Numbered from the stretch's first letter, positions 1 to 15,387 are shown. The stretch is 64,000 nucleotides of DNA from Centroberyx gerrardi (GCF_048128805.1 NC_136000.1:11248354-11312353); one strand, 5' to 3'. Numbers and translations: made by a program. Notes: generated from the letters alone by a model not told the origin.

Positions 1-486
1 TAAGGTATAGTCAGTCTTTATGAGCTTCACTATCCTTCTCTTCTCTGGTTTTCTGGTTTCCTTTTCTACCATTCCTACAAATATGGATTCCCTCCACCCA
101 ATCGGGTGGGTAGCTTTAACAAACTTCAAAATACTTCTATTTGTTTTCTCCACCCAATGTAAAGCAATGTCAAGCTCCCAATGTAAAGCTCATGCACACC
201 TCTGCTCGTAGGTCCTATTAGTTTTCTGTCCACTCTACTCTTCCTCCTTTTGTCTTTCTCTAGTCCCTTAAGGGCCCAGGTGGGCAGTCTCTCTCCCCCA
301 CTGAGCCTCCTGCCCCCGAGGGCGAGACCGCCAAGGTGTGTGCCGCTCACTCACTGCCTGCTGGTGGCATGGTCTTGCCCACACCTAACACTCTACCCAC
401 CCTGCGCCGTTCCTGTCCTCCTTATTACCCAAGCTTAAACCATACACTCGAAGTCCCCTTTGAAAAGACTGTATTCCTTTAAACTC

Positions 487-750
487 AAAATGAAATGGTT
501 GGAAGCCACTTCAATGCAGAGGGTGGAAGTTTATTAATTGCTTTGTAGGCACAAAACAATAAGGTTCTTAAAGAGCAAAATCCTGCCTGAGGAAGTGTGC
601 TAAGCTTGAAACGCATTGCTTATCCTGCATGTAGTATAGAAGCCAGTCACTGCGTTGTATTTTGCTCTTTAAGTGGCTTATTGTTTTGCGCCTACAAAGC
701 AATTAAACTTTCACCCTCTGCATTGAAGTTGCTTTCAACCTTTTCATTTA
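487..750. mobile_element. Foldback MITE in a dnm1l intron
   Basis: The arms 487-582 and 657-750 are inverted copies. The left arm reads ACTTCAATGCAGAGGGTG and GCTTTGTAGGC, and the right arm has their complements (CACCCTCTGCATTGAAGT, GCCTACAAAGC). The loop holds GAGGAAGTGTGCTAAGCTTG. There is no coding capacity, and the family is not recognised with certainty. Confidence 0.8.
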
Positions 751-1448
751 GTTTGCTGCGGGCGTTTTGGAAGCCAATATTTTTTTCTCCACTTTCTCTA
801 GTGGATTCCTCTATGCATTATACATAATACATCAGACTGTTTTTTTAAGTGATGGATTGTTTATGTATAATGCAGAGTGCTGGCATCTTGTGATTGTATG
901 TTGTCTCCTTTGATTGTCATGGTTTAGGGAGTGATACCTGATGCCAACACTAATTGAATGTAGCCTATTTAATGCACCACTTTCATTGAATGGCGAACCT
1001 GACAAAGCCTGTTGGCGCGCAGTTCGCTACATGTTTTTTGCACTTGTATTGTAAGAAATATGGACTATTGAAGAAATACTGGACTGAGGCCTCTTGCTGT
1101 GTGATTAACTTTAACTTCAAATTTATGCGGTTTCTGTGCACAGGGCAAAACCTATTTTATTAGCCTTGGTGATGTAACTTGTCCACACTGCCTGTCGATA
1201 TGTCCCGCCAACCCCCCTGCTCACTCAGTTTTAAATCAGGAGAAAAAACAACAATCCAGAATAACTTCTTTGCAGTGACGTCAAACATGGCTATTTGAAT
1301 GCATTTTGAAAATTGTGTGAATTATCTTATCACAGTACACTGTTTTTGTGCTATTTCATTAACCTTGGTGATTTAACCTCTTCTCCTGACTGCCTGTTCA
1401 GCCCTTGTAAGTGCATAACCTGAGCAGGACACCTGACAGACCTTCTCC

Positions 1449-1522
1449 CCCCTCTCTCCCTCCCTCCTCCCCCCCTCTCTCCCTCCCTCCTCCCCCCCTC
1501 TCTCCCTCCCTCCTCCCCCCTC
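1449..1522 (+). repeat. 23-bp pyrimidine tandem repeat against a dnm1l acceptor
   Basis: Three units of about 23 bp built on CTCTCTCCCTCCCTCCTCC follow each other and run straight into the TCCAG acceptor of the exon at 1526. Confidence 0.85.
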
Positions 1523-1525
1523 CAG

Positions 1526-3886
<2,361 letters not shown>

Positions 3887-4255
3887 GGCGGTCTCTCTAC
3901 CAGCAGGCTGTCTTCCTCCCTCATGGACCTCCATACCATCCCAAAAACCCCAATTCCCTGCTCCGTCTCCCAGACCCCCAGCCCCAGAATGAAGAGACGG
4001 ACAACTTGAAAATGCACTGGTGTCAATATGTGTGTATCGAAATATAGTTTTATGTACAGTACGGACTTGTATTACATGAAGGGCAGTACATATCAGTCTC
4101 TTCCACCATCAGCACCTCACATGCTCCTGTCCTACATGATTATATCTTTCATATGTAATTAAGTACAGTAAATACGTAAGTAATGTTATGCTTCACTACT
4201 GTGTGGAGCCTTGCTGAGGAATGTTTGTTCCTGATGTAGATTTAAATTAAAGCTA
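3887..4255 (+). terminator. dnm1l: dnm1l 3' UTR with candidate poly(A) signal
   Basis: The sequence after the dnm1l stop holds no coding signal. The first plausible poly(A) signal is ATTAAA near 4247-4252, preceded by TTTAAA. The cleavage site is inferred, and a longer UTR cannot be excluded. Confidence 0.5.
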
Positions 4256-4765
4256 GAAATGACAAACCCACCAGATCAACACTCCTTGGATGCTGCAGCA
4301 CATACATGCTGTCTTTATCATGCTGCTTTTCCTGTCAGCTGTAGATTCTTTTATTACATGTTAGCAAAATGATGTGTCTACTGCTAATTTTCTCAAAGAA
4401 ACGCATTTCTTTTAGATATTTGTATTGGTTTTCCAATATGAGTACTGGTGAAAATACCATTTTTACACACTCTTCTGTTTCCTGTGAATGACTGAAACAT
4501 TTTTTTTTCTTGACATGTAACAAAGGTTAATTACCCAGACCCATTTTTTTCCTTCTGTTTACATGTCCTCCTTGTTCAACAAGCGCCCTCATCAAATGAT
4601 TTTTAGAGGTCTCAGTACCTTCATTCAACAAGCTGTTACTGAATAATTTTGGCTGCTGTTCAGCCTGGGTTTTTGTATTAATATATCTTTTAACTAAATT
4701 ACACACAAGACAAAATTACATCTAAAATAGACAATCAGCATAGTTTACAGAAAGGCAACAGAGTG
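4253..4765. other. Intergenic spacer between convergent dnm1l and tnnt3
   Basis: About 0.5 kb of AT-rich sequence separates the inferred ends of two convergent transcripts. I see no ORF, RNA gene or clear repeat in it. Confidence 0.6.
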
Positions 4766-4774
4766 AATGTAATG

Positions 4775-4908
4775 ACTCATTTATTGACTTGATACACTGA
4801 TGATTGACATGTAGCTCAACATAATAGAACAATGAACAAACACACACAACAGACACATGGGCCAATCTCTGGTGTCATGGTCTGCCCTCTCCCTGTCTGG
4901 TAGCTCCT
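4775..4908 (-). terminator. tnnt3: tnnt3 3' UTR with poly(A) signal
   Basis: On the minus strand an AATAAA (TTTATT near 4778-4784) lies about 125 bp beyond the tnnt3 stop. This gives a short 3' UTR. Confidence 0.55.
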
Positions 4909-7900
4909 TTACCTCAGCCGGCCGCCCATCTTGCCCTTGCCACGGCCTTTGGCGCTGAAAGGGTGCAGGAAATGGTTAATGTAGCAACAGGCTGCAGCCA
5001 AGCTCAGCAGTCAGCGACTTTAGCACAAGTGGAGGTCATTCAATTGCAGCACTTAGTACACACACGGTTCAGTTGTGAATGTGTGTAATGGTTTCTTATG
5101 TCGATCTGTCAGTGCAAATCGGTGAACAGGGTTTCATTTTTTTTGGCATGTACAGTATTGATTGTAAAATGTTAAAATCCACCCCAAACCACAACTCGTA
5201 TATTATTCCCAAAAGATGAAAATGCAAGCAGCAATACCCAAATATATGATGTCCTCAAGAGCCAAATTATTCAGCTTCACCATTACAAAATAATGGGAGA
5301 CTGACTTTGTCACTATGATGGTACCCATAATGAGTTTCTGGAGATTCAGGCATTTTTCCTGGCTCTGCCACTCTTCTCAAATAAAGTTAATTCTGGTATT
5401 AATGCTCAAACAAAATTGTGTAAATACACAAAGTTAAGCTGTAATTCATCATCAGTGGAGCAGCTCCAGGATTCATTTCCCAATGACATTACAGATAGGA
5501 GGCCACTTTATTTCATTTATAGATTTTAAAGAGTTCACAATCATAATAATTATGTAACTTCTGTGGAACAGGTTTTTGCTGCAATTTCAGACCATACCAC
5601 CATTTGTATTGTGACCACTTACATTTCTGTCTGAATGCAATAAGTTACCATGCAGAGTTGGCTAGATGCAGCATACACTGCTCACATACAGTACACAGAC
5701 ATACAAACACATGTAACAGAGTAACAAGATTCATAAAGATGTGATGCCAATGATGGAGATGGTTGGAGAATGATTAGCCTCAAGGTTGGGGCTATTCTAT
5801 AGTTTGACAGAGGATCTGTGTTTTAGCATTCAAAGAATGTATTCAAATAAAAGATTGGACCCTCTGATCTCAGATTCATTCATGAATGTGACCATGGGGA
5901 GATGTGAAGAGGTAATGGAGTAAGAAAATGAAGATGATGATGATGGAAAGAAGTAACTGTTAGCTTTTTTCAGTGAAGATGAAAAACTACTGTTAATTCT
6001 CTGTTTTGTCAAAGTCCAAAACTTGCATGGCAAAAAAAAAAACATGAACCTGAAAAGGGATTGGACACTTGGCACAGATTTAGACAAGATGTTGCACAAT
6101 CTTAACAAAATGATCAAAGCAGATAAAGAGTCCAGCATCCAGTCTCTCTGGGAAAACAGGGTAGATAGACCCAGGCGGCCTTGCTGTACTTACCTCTGGT
6201 GGTCCTGGACCCGAGCAAGGAGCTGGTTAATCTGTAAGGACACACATAAGCCCGGCTAAGCATTTTAAAGAAACACCTTTAGTCACAGAGAAGACACCTG
6301 AGAAGTCCAGCAGAGGAGGAAACCAACAGGAGCCCAGGAACTGGAAGACCCTCTATTGAACCAGCATGTCACCTGCAGGCTGTGGCTCACCTTTGACCTT
6401 AGAAGACCAACTTGAGCCTTGACCTCACACAGTGGCAACTGACATCAGGCAGGACTAAACCTGAGACAAGACTACACCACAGACGAGACTAGACATTTGA
6501 GGAGACGTCCTCCTGACAACAAAGACTTACTGCTTCCATTGATCACTGACTCTAAACTGGAGAACAGAAATATGAAAGCCAGCTCATGTTTAGGTAATTT
6601 CTGAACTAACCTCTGTGATTTCCATTAAGTGACTTGAAGAACATTAAAAGCTAGTGTTTGTGAAAAGTAAATAATTTCAAAGATCTCGGTGCTCTGGTTG
6701 TCTGATTTCCATCATGATTCAGGAAGATCTTCCTCTTCTTGTTTTGTTCTGGAAGACATGATCATCGTATATAATCTGTGAAAGCGATTATTGGATGACT
6801 CACATCATACTTCTGTCTTTTGAGTTTCTCGGTGAGGTCAAACTTCTCCGCCTCCAGCTCCATCATCCACTGCCACAGCTCACTGGCCTTCTCCCTGAAC
6901 AGAAACAACCAATCAAATGTCATGTTAAGAGCGTTTGTTTCACATCCAGTGATGCAACAAAATGTAATATCACAATCCTATCCATTTGGGTGTATGTAAC
7001 CAAAAACTCATTGCAACACAGTATGCAATGTTTCATGAGGCATGGCGCAGGTGTCAGTGAATCTAACAGCGCAGTCATACTTGAGTTTATCCTCATTTAG
7101 ATGATCAACATTGAGGGGTTTCCTGCGATCAGCCAGGATCTTCTTCTTCTTCTCCCTCTCAGTTTGTTTCTTGGCTCCCTTTCTGTTCTCATTCTGTGGT
7201 AATCAAACGAAGAAGACACGAAAGTCAATGTGAGCGAAAGTATAAACTGGATATTTGTGCTTTTTGAATACATCCGCTACTTTTACCAATATGAACGAAT
7301 TAATGAATTAATGGCTTAATCTCTTAGAACTGTAAACTGTGGAATTTCACTTTCACAGTTTTAGGCCATAATAAGTTGAATGACCTTCTGCTGAATGCCG
7401 CCATACTGGTGGGTCATGTTTGTGAGGGCCTTCTTCTTCTTGGCATCGTCATCATGCTTCCTACGCTGCTCCTCCAGCTCCTTCCTCTCCTTCTCCTCCT
7501 GTACACCGACAGATGTAAATGATTTAAGAGAGGAACTACAGTGCATGCTTCATGCTGTCTTGTTGTAGTTTGTATGTGCTGTAGGATGATACAGGTGACA
7601 ACTTACTGCAAGTCTGGCCTGCCTCTCCTTCTCTCTCTCTGACCGGATCCTCTGCTGGTCTGCTCTCTCAGCACGACGCTTCTCCTGCAAGCATGCATGC
7701 ATAGACACACACACACACACACGCACACACGTACACACGCATTGTCATGGTGCTTTTGACCAAACAGAAGCATAGGAATCTGTATATGATTGACACTCAC
7801 AATTCTGTTGACGAGGGCGATAAGCTCCTCCTCCTCTTTCTTCCTCTGGATGAAGTGAGCCTCGATCAGAGACTGCAGCTCAGACAGATCCTTCTCCTGA

Positions 7901-7958
7901 CGCTTCCTGTGGATGTCCTGCCACCAGAAAAACAAATCAGGGTCACTGGGTCATGTAG

Positions 7959-8017
<59 letters not shown>

Positions 8018-8657
8018 GGTAGTTGGAGGGGGCCATTTAATAAGGTTAAGGTGAACTCACATCAAAATCCACTTTATCGCCGTCAGGGATCTTTGGGGCC
8101 GTAATATTTGTCATAAACCTGTGGGTGTGAATAATGAATTATTGTATGATCCACCCTGGGTGGTGTTCTAATAGCTTATATAAAAACATTGAGAAACTTA
8201 CTTAGGCTTGGGCTTTGACTCGTCTGGGAAGAGGAACAGAAAACAAAATCCATTAGAAATAAATTGATGAGAAAGTGTGTGGAAGTAATCTAACATTTAA
8301 GAAAGAAACAAGTTGTTATATTATGAAAAGAGCAAGGTAAAAAGAAAAAAGCTGAAACATGAAAGGATATTTTTCTTACCTGTCACCTCCTCTTGCACTG
8401 ATGATCAATAAGATAAATAAATTATTAGCAAAGTGCTTGAAAACAAAATACAATATATGGAAATCTGGACACATACAACCCTCTTACCTTCTTCCTCCCT
8501 TCACCAGAACAGCAGCATTAAAAAAGAGATAAAATAGAATTTTAGTGTTCTGCATTAACTGAGGAATCAAAAATTGTATCATAATTTTAAAATATAAAAG
8601 TGTAAGAATGGTCACATACTGAACTTCCTCCTCCATGACTTCTTCTGTGTCAGACAT
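4909..8657 (-). CDS. tnnt3: Troponin T, fast skeletal type
   Basis: Troponin T ties the troponin complex to tropomyosin on the striated-muscle thin filament. Twelve coding exons sum to 735 bp (244 residues): 8620-8657, 8488-8498, 8380-8391, 8202-8223, 8061-8118, 7801-7917, 7610-7684, 7385-7498, 7081-7193, 6804-6894, 6194-6231 and 4909-4954. The short acidic N-terminus [13 protein letters not shown] lies in tiny exons, as in other TnT genes, and the 12-bp exon can be skipped in frame. Next come the tropomyosin-binding part ([20 protein letters not shown]) and the TnI/TnC-binding coiled coil ([15 protein letters not shown]). The C-terminus is basic ([10 protein letters not shown]). Fast (TNNT3) identity is inferred from sequence and from linkage to the troponin I array. 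A cardiac-type TnT is the main alternative, because [10 protein letters not shown] and EAHF also occur in TNNT2. The 11-bp exon uses a weak GAAG acceptor but is needed to keep the frame. Confidence 0.93.
7962..8020. repeat. GT microsatellite in tnnt3
   Basis: An uninterrupted GT run grades into GGGT units, between the exons at 7801-7917 and 8061-8118. On the transcribed strand it reads CA and starts about 40 bases after the donor. Confidence 0.95.
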
Positions 8658-8674
8658 TTTGTTTTGAATGTGCC

Positions 8675-9414
8675 CTGGAAAATGGATCCCTATTAGCCTA
8701 TTTTTAGAAGTTAGGTAAAAATATATCTTATCATTAAAAAGTATACCATAGCATGGGATAGCAAGCATTTGCACAGTCTGCAACAACTGTCAGTATTTGC
8801 ACAAACATCTCAGGTCATTAGTAGTTTTTGTTTTATAAAATATTTCATTTCTATTGTCTCAGAGCAGTGCACCTTTTAGTCATTGTAAATGCAAATCTAT
8901 TCATGAATAATAGTGTCACTAATGAAGAGCAATTAATCACAATCTTTGTATTCAGTGGAAGAACAAACCATTTAGTGTTTCACAGGTGGAAGGGTTAGAA
9001 TTAGACCAAAGCCTTGACACATGTCTGAGTCCATAGACTGAAGGCTCTACATAGACAGAGCTACTGTTTCAGACAGAACGGCCCACCTGTCCACCAGGCA
9101 GTGACTGACAGGCTGGTCAAAATACAATTCAATCATGTTTTGTGAGACAGAAACAGCGGGAAACTTTTTTACCAGTGAGAAAAGTTTCAAACCAGTGATG
9201 TGAAGAGATTTATGCTAACATGTTGAATTTGGCTTTAGAAATCTAAGCAGAAATCTAAGCAGCCAATGGACACAAAGCACCTTTTAATCTGTAATCTCAA
9301 ATCCTGGATGATCATTAGTAAACCAAACAACAACAATTTTTAGGCAGCTAAATATGCATGACTTAGCGAGGCTTTATTTCAAAGTAGCAGTACTTTGCAC
9401 AAGAGAGTCCTTAC
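8675..9414 (-). other. tnnt3: tnnt3 intron 1
   Basis: This AT-rich intron separates the leader exon from the ATG exon. I see no ORF or RNA gene. A 14-bp local duplication (GAAATCTAAGCAG-like) sits near 9238-9262. Confidence 0.5.
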
Positions 9415-9560
9415 CTGTGACCCAGACAGAGGGAGAGAGACGGGGGACAGAGAGACAGACTTCAATTCCTTGAGGTTCACAATTCAAACAGGTTCAGCTT
9501 TGGGCATCAAGGATACATAGTCCAGCCCTTCTTACTCATGTGACTGCAGCACCCTATGGC
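9415..9560 (-). promoter_or_regulatory. tnnt3: tnnt3 non-coding exon 1 and proximal promoter (inferred)
   Basis: A minus-strand GT donor (CACAG|GTAAGG) at 9414 follows a pyrimidine-rich leader, and the ATG exon starts after a CAG acceptor near 8675. Together they indicate a non-coding first exon with a 0.74-kb intron. About 80-130 bp upstream are TATGTA, a CACATG E-box and CCATAGG. The transcription start is not directly visible. Confidence 0.5.
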
Positions 9561-9642
9561 TGCTCAGCATGGGAGAGAACTTGTCTATTGTTAGACGGCT
9601 GTACACAAGGGCTCCATCATACACACTTGCACACACATGCAT

Positions 9643-9644
<2 letters not shown>

Positions 9645-9676
<32 letters not shown>
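9645..9676. repeat. CA microsatellite upstream of tnnt3 exon 1
   Basis: A CA run lies in the 350-bp gap between the cald1 poly(A) signal and the tnnt3 leader exon. Confidence 0.9.
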
Positions 9677-9849
9677 GCATTCTTTAGGTACATTCTTGCC
9701 CAGGTAAAACCTCATATATCCATTCAAACCTTTCACCAACCACTCAGGTTTCAACACATCATAATTTCATCAATGGTTAACTATAGGACAGCCTTTCTTG
9801 CCAACGTGTGGACATAAAGCTATTCAAAAATAACACCTTTTTTTTCATT

Positions 9850-11294
9850 TTTTTTATTGCTGAAGCAAATACAAAGTAGAAGTTCGAAACATTCAAACAA
9901 AGCAATCCACCACAACAGTTCTGAAAGACTCACAACACCATTACGGCAGGTTTCAAGCACATATGGACCACTCACAGAGATCAATAAGGCATATTACTGA
10001 CTGGATGTTCCAGAGAAACACCAGGGTACAGTATATGTTAATTACAGGCCTTGAGTGTACATTTCCTTCGTCTTATCAACCTCTTTGTTGTTGCAATGCA
10101 AATAAAATTGCAAAGTGGCATCTAAATTGACAATTGTAAACAAGAAGTTGGAATGATGCCTCCTGATTTGATAGAATTGCATTTGGCCAAGTGGAGAAGC
10201 ATTTCATCATTTGATTTGTGCCACCATCTGAATCAATATTAAAGTCTATGAATTGTCGCATTTGTATTTAAAGACTTTGTCAAATATGATTGTCAACATT
10301 TAAAAAGGTGATAAACCTCCATGTTGTACACAGAAACACTGACCTGCATCTGGCTGCAGTCCTGGGCAGAATGTGCCACTGATATTATGTTCTAGTCATG
10401 GTCTCTGTCATTTCTTAAGTGGAGCTATTCAACAAGAAATGAGTCAAGTATGTACAGGCAAATCACCCAATATCCAGCTCAGTGGCAATATACTGCAACA
10501 AATAAAAGGCTAGCTGTGACATGGCAAATAAATAGCCCGCTCACATTGAATAAAAACAGTGAATATCATCACAAAAAGCTGTGATAGTGTGTGGGAATAA
10601 AACACAGATGCACATTACTGCGTATGAGCTATATGACAACAACATCAGAGCCCCAATACATAGACAAGTCAATGTAATAAATGTAATTAATGACATAAAT
10701 CTATGCTAAAATAATTAGTATGCGGCCTGAAAGCAAGTTAAAACACAACAGAATCATGATGGCTGGAAATTTGCTGTAATTCTTATTTCAACTTGGTATA
10801 CATTTTCAAAATGGGAAACTACAGCACTAACCTTGTTTCAAAAGACGGCTACTCCATTATCCATTAAGCATTTAATATTTGCCCCAATTGGTAAGTTACA
10901 CTTTGCCCTGAAAAACCTTTCTAAGGTATGTCACGTTCTTTGAATTTCTTTCTTTGTGAAAAAAATCAAGTCAAATCCGATGGAAACACATCAACATTTT
11001 TTATATCGTTGAAGATAAAATATGATGGATTGAATTGAAAACCCTCACAGCATAGATAGAGCTAAATTATAGGACTCTGCAAAAGTTACAAATATAGCAG
11101 GAAGGCTTTCAGCACAAAACAGGCAGAATGTAGCCTTTTTATGTCACTCCTCCTGGTCCCTCGTTGTTTCCTCATTCTGGCGTGAACCTTGTGCGAAATG
11201 CAGGCGCACTCTGGGGGAATGAATACACACACTGTAGCGGAGTCTTGTATTTGGTCAGGTACGGCTTTTTTTTTTTTAAGGGGAATCTCACTGG
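9850..11294 (-). terminator. cald1: cald1 3' UTR and poly(A) signal
   Basis: After the stop codon at 11295 about 1.4 kb of AT-rich sequence carries no long frame. A minus-strand AATAAA (TTTATT near 9853-9858) is the likely signal. The UTR therefore ends only about 350 bp upstream of the inferred tnnt3 leader exon. Earlier sites in the UTR are possible. Confidence 0.5.
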
Positions 11295-13368
11295 TTAGGG
11301 TCTCATGCCTGCTGAGAGAGAGGGAGAGAAACATTACAGATACATAAGTCAATCAGTTAATGTTGCTTTTAACAATACATGGCTTGTCAAAGTTTACTAG
11401 GCGTTAATAACGATTAATCTCAGGGCTGTTAAACCTTTAACATTCATACATGTGTGTTTGTGTGTGTTTGTGTGTCTGTACATCAGACCCAGTGCTACCT
11501 CTGTTGACACATACCCTGCAGCCTAAGCCATGATACTAGTTGGAGTGATTGAAAGCTGTAACTTTGTCATTTGCCCTTTACTTCATTCCTCAGGGGTCTA
11601 TTTCTGATGAAGAATTGAGGAGGTTACAAATGAGGATCACTATTTAGGGTTGAAGCTGACACCCGACAAACGCTTTTCCATTCCTATTGTTCAAGCTCTG
11701 GCTCAAGCTGCAGTGGCTTGATGTCAGAAGAAATGCAACTTTTCAATGGACGTTTAGGGAAGAAAGGTATTGTCCACCGTTTTATTTCGGCAACACCAGC
11801 AGAATAGTGTTAAATGTCTATCGTCATCACTGATGCAACGCCACACGGTTGCCAAACTCTTCTGACAGGCTTTGGGGGAACGTCGTAGGCCTTTATCATT
11901 AACATTGAGTGAATAAGCCCGGCGAGCGAGGCCGCTTTGCTGCTTAAATGGTTCGTAATCCTCCCCAGCAGTCTGTCGTAATGTGAAAATCAAGCAGCTG
12001 CACTCTGGTATGCCTAACAGCTCGCCGACACTCTGCGCGGCCATGGACAGCCCAGGTGGCACAGGGTGAACTACGCAGTGCAAAGACATGACAGCCATCC
12101 CAGGAGTCTGGAAGGTTCTTTATACCGGGAAACAAGGTCATGGCAAGGGTTTTTTTTAAATATAGACCACAATGCCACAGGGCTGAGCCCATGCCCAAAA
12201 ATCTCAAGCAGCAGATTTGATTTACAGTGAGCAGCTAGTCTGGTACAAAGGGAGGGCCGGTGGGGCGTAGCAGTTACGACTCCGTGGGGGGCTATAAATC
12301 AATCAGGTCCACTCCCTCAGTCAGAAACTGGTCTAAAGGACACAGACTCTTCTCTTGACTTCTCCTCCTTCCAGGACTGATTGGGATAAACGCTGATTTA
12401 ACATGTAGAATGTGCAGATTCACATTCAATGAACAAACTTACCATTTGTGACAAACTTGCTTTTGCCTCCAACTGTCACCTGTAAGCAGGGAGGAAGGAG
12501 GGAGGGAGGAAGGAATAAAGAGAAGGGAGAAGGAAAAGTGAAAGTCTTTTAGCCAACAATGAACACCCCGCTTCGTCAACACCCATTCTTCAGCTTATTA
12601 GTGGGACCAATTTTGCACTTTGTTGCAGTATTTTAATCTACGGACCTGTCACAGTCAATAGAGGGGTGGGAGAGAGAGGGGAGGTGTAGTGTGGGGAGGT
12701 GTAACATACTCTATACCGCATGCCAGGAAAATGCCTCCGCTTATTCCCTTCAAGATTAATGCATACTGCAACATTCCCACCAGATGTATTTATATAGAAG
12801 CCATCCCACAAAAAGTCAAAAAAACACACACACACACACACACACAAGAATGGAGTGAAATCCTACATCAAAGAGGCTTTTTAGAGCACTCCTGTTTTTA
12901 AACTTGCATCATATACAGCATCCAAGCATAACCACATGCACTGTATTCTATGTCTGACTATAATATCCTTGCTGTAATACAACTATCTGTCATATAATCT
13001 TGGTGGCAAAATGCCGCGCAGTACACCCAAAACGTCCTGTAACAACATATAGATCATTTCCATGTATGACAAGGGAACGTCCTCGGTCCAAATCGAACAA
13101 CCACATCAGAGTCACTACTGTAAAACTCCAGATCCCAGAATGCTATTCATGTCCTCAAGGCCACTGTGGGAACTGATGATAGCGTACACATAATGTACAT
13201 CGCAGTATGTATGTGAGAGGAGGGGCGATTGGGAGTGATTTGGTGGGAGACGGGGTAAAATCGAAATCCACACCCATCACAGCCGTCTCTCTCTTCCATC
13301 GTATCAGAACAAGGTCGGTTTCGTAAGTGGGTGTCCAGTATGGTGTGTGTGTGTGTGTGTGTGTGCGT

Positions 13369-13419
<51 letters not shown>

Positions 13420-15348
13420 TCCACTTCAATTCAGGCAGCTCAGGAAGAAGTTTTTACTTACAATTCAAAATACAACCCACATTCGACAAAAGATGATTAT
13501 CATATTCAGACCGTTGACAAACTACTGAAAATGTAAGTTTTCAGCTAAATGTTTGATTCAATCTTAATTCATCTTTTGAATGGACTGACTTGAAAGAGAA
13601 ACAACCCCAATCGTGACAGCCACAACACACAGTGTGTGTGGTGAGAGAGTGTGCGATTGATAAGAACAGTGTAAATCACCACCACAAAGATCACACGGTG
13701 CCTGGTGGAGCGTGCATTGAGTTTATCCACACATCCACAAATTACCTCTCTCATGCATCCATTAGGTCGACTGAATGAAACAAACAAACAAGACACATCC
13801 CATGTCACTATTAATCTTCAAAACATTAACACCGCCCCTCCTCCCCAGATCCAGTCGGGATGTGTGTGTGTGTGTGTGTGTGTTACCTTGGCAGGCGCAG
13901 AGCTCTTCTTGGTTTCCCACAGGCCGCGCTTGTTGCCAACGTCACCCGGTTTCACATCCTGTCACAAATAAAAGAGCCTGATCTGCATCTGAAGTCACAC
14001 CCCATAACCCAAATAGTTTTGTGCAATTACAATTAATTACCATACATACCGGTTACACTACTGAATACTTGACACCAGAGTGTATGGAAAGTGTACTATT
14101 TGCGGTACCTTTTCCAGTGTGAGGAGTAAGCAAAGGAGAGGAGGGAAAGTTCCAGAAGAAGGAAAGCTGAAGAGGAATGCTGAGAAAAGGAAAATTGCAA
14201 AGCTAGAAAAAAGCAGAATTAAACAAAACAGTAAACATACAAAAGACAGAGAATATACATCGATACAGAAGTTCAGTCACATTCAGACAAGTTACAGACA
14301 TTATCTTCCATGCAGCGCACTGCTGTGCAGCTTCTTCCCATAGGGGGGAAGTGTTGCTGCATAAGTGTTGCTGCAAGGTTATAACGGCTCCTCTGGCCAA
14401 GACGTTTGACACTAAAGATATCTCGCTCGTAAATTTCGCGTTAGAACAATGTCACACGTCATGCAGCAATGCCTCTGCATGTGTGGACATAAAGTCTGCT
14501 AGAAGACATAAGATTAGCAGCTGGTGTCCTACTTAAAGAAAAGGACACAATGTCCACCATGTGCACCATCATAAGTGACCTCGTGTATCCAGTAGCTACA
14601 TACCTCATGATATTTAACTAACCCAATTTCTAATTCAGCATTTCCATATTCGTTGGTTGTTTTGCCAGTGTTGTGGGTGGTGCTTGTGACAAATATTGAA
14701 GGGACATAACCTTGTATCCTTGGCTGAAGGAGACCTCAAAAAAGAAATTGTGCTCTAATGGTCAAACATGGAGTCACAGTGAGACTGAAATCTATCTCCT
14801 TTTGGAGCATGGAGAGAGTCAAATTAGCTTACCAACAATGAGACTACTGTTTTAGAGCTTGAATACACTGTATACTTAATGTATGAGCTGTAAGATAATC
14901 TTGAAATAACCACTGAGGCCAAAGTGAGTGATTGCCCCTGTAGAGGGGCGTAGAGACGGAGGCATGTTGGCATGCGGCCACCTGACACGTTACTGCTGCA
15001 CAGGGCTTGTTGGCTGGACTGCAGTGGGCAACAATACCGTACTTCTATCAGATGATTTCCCAGGGGTTTTGGGGCCTCAATAAATATATTCATACACACT
15101 GTATTTCATTTCAGGTATGGAGTTACACGCAGAGAGGTTTGGCCAAACTTTGGTAGAGGGATAGCAGCGTGTTTTGAAATGCAGGTACAGGAATTGTCCA
15201 TGTGGTGTCACTAGACTACAGACTCAGATGAAACAGTAACTTTGCAGCCAACAAAAGACTGGGATGTTGATGTGTAAATGAGCACATTAGCGTGTACAGA
15301 ATATCAAGGGATTACTCTACTGAAGTTACACCGGTGTCTACTGTACAA

Positions 15349-15387
<39 letters not shown>

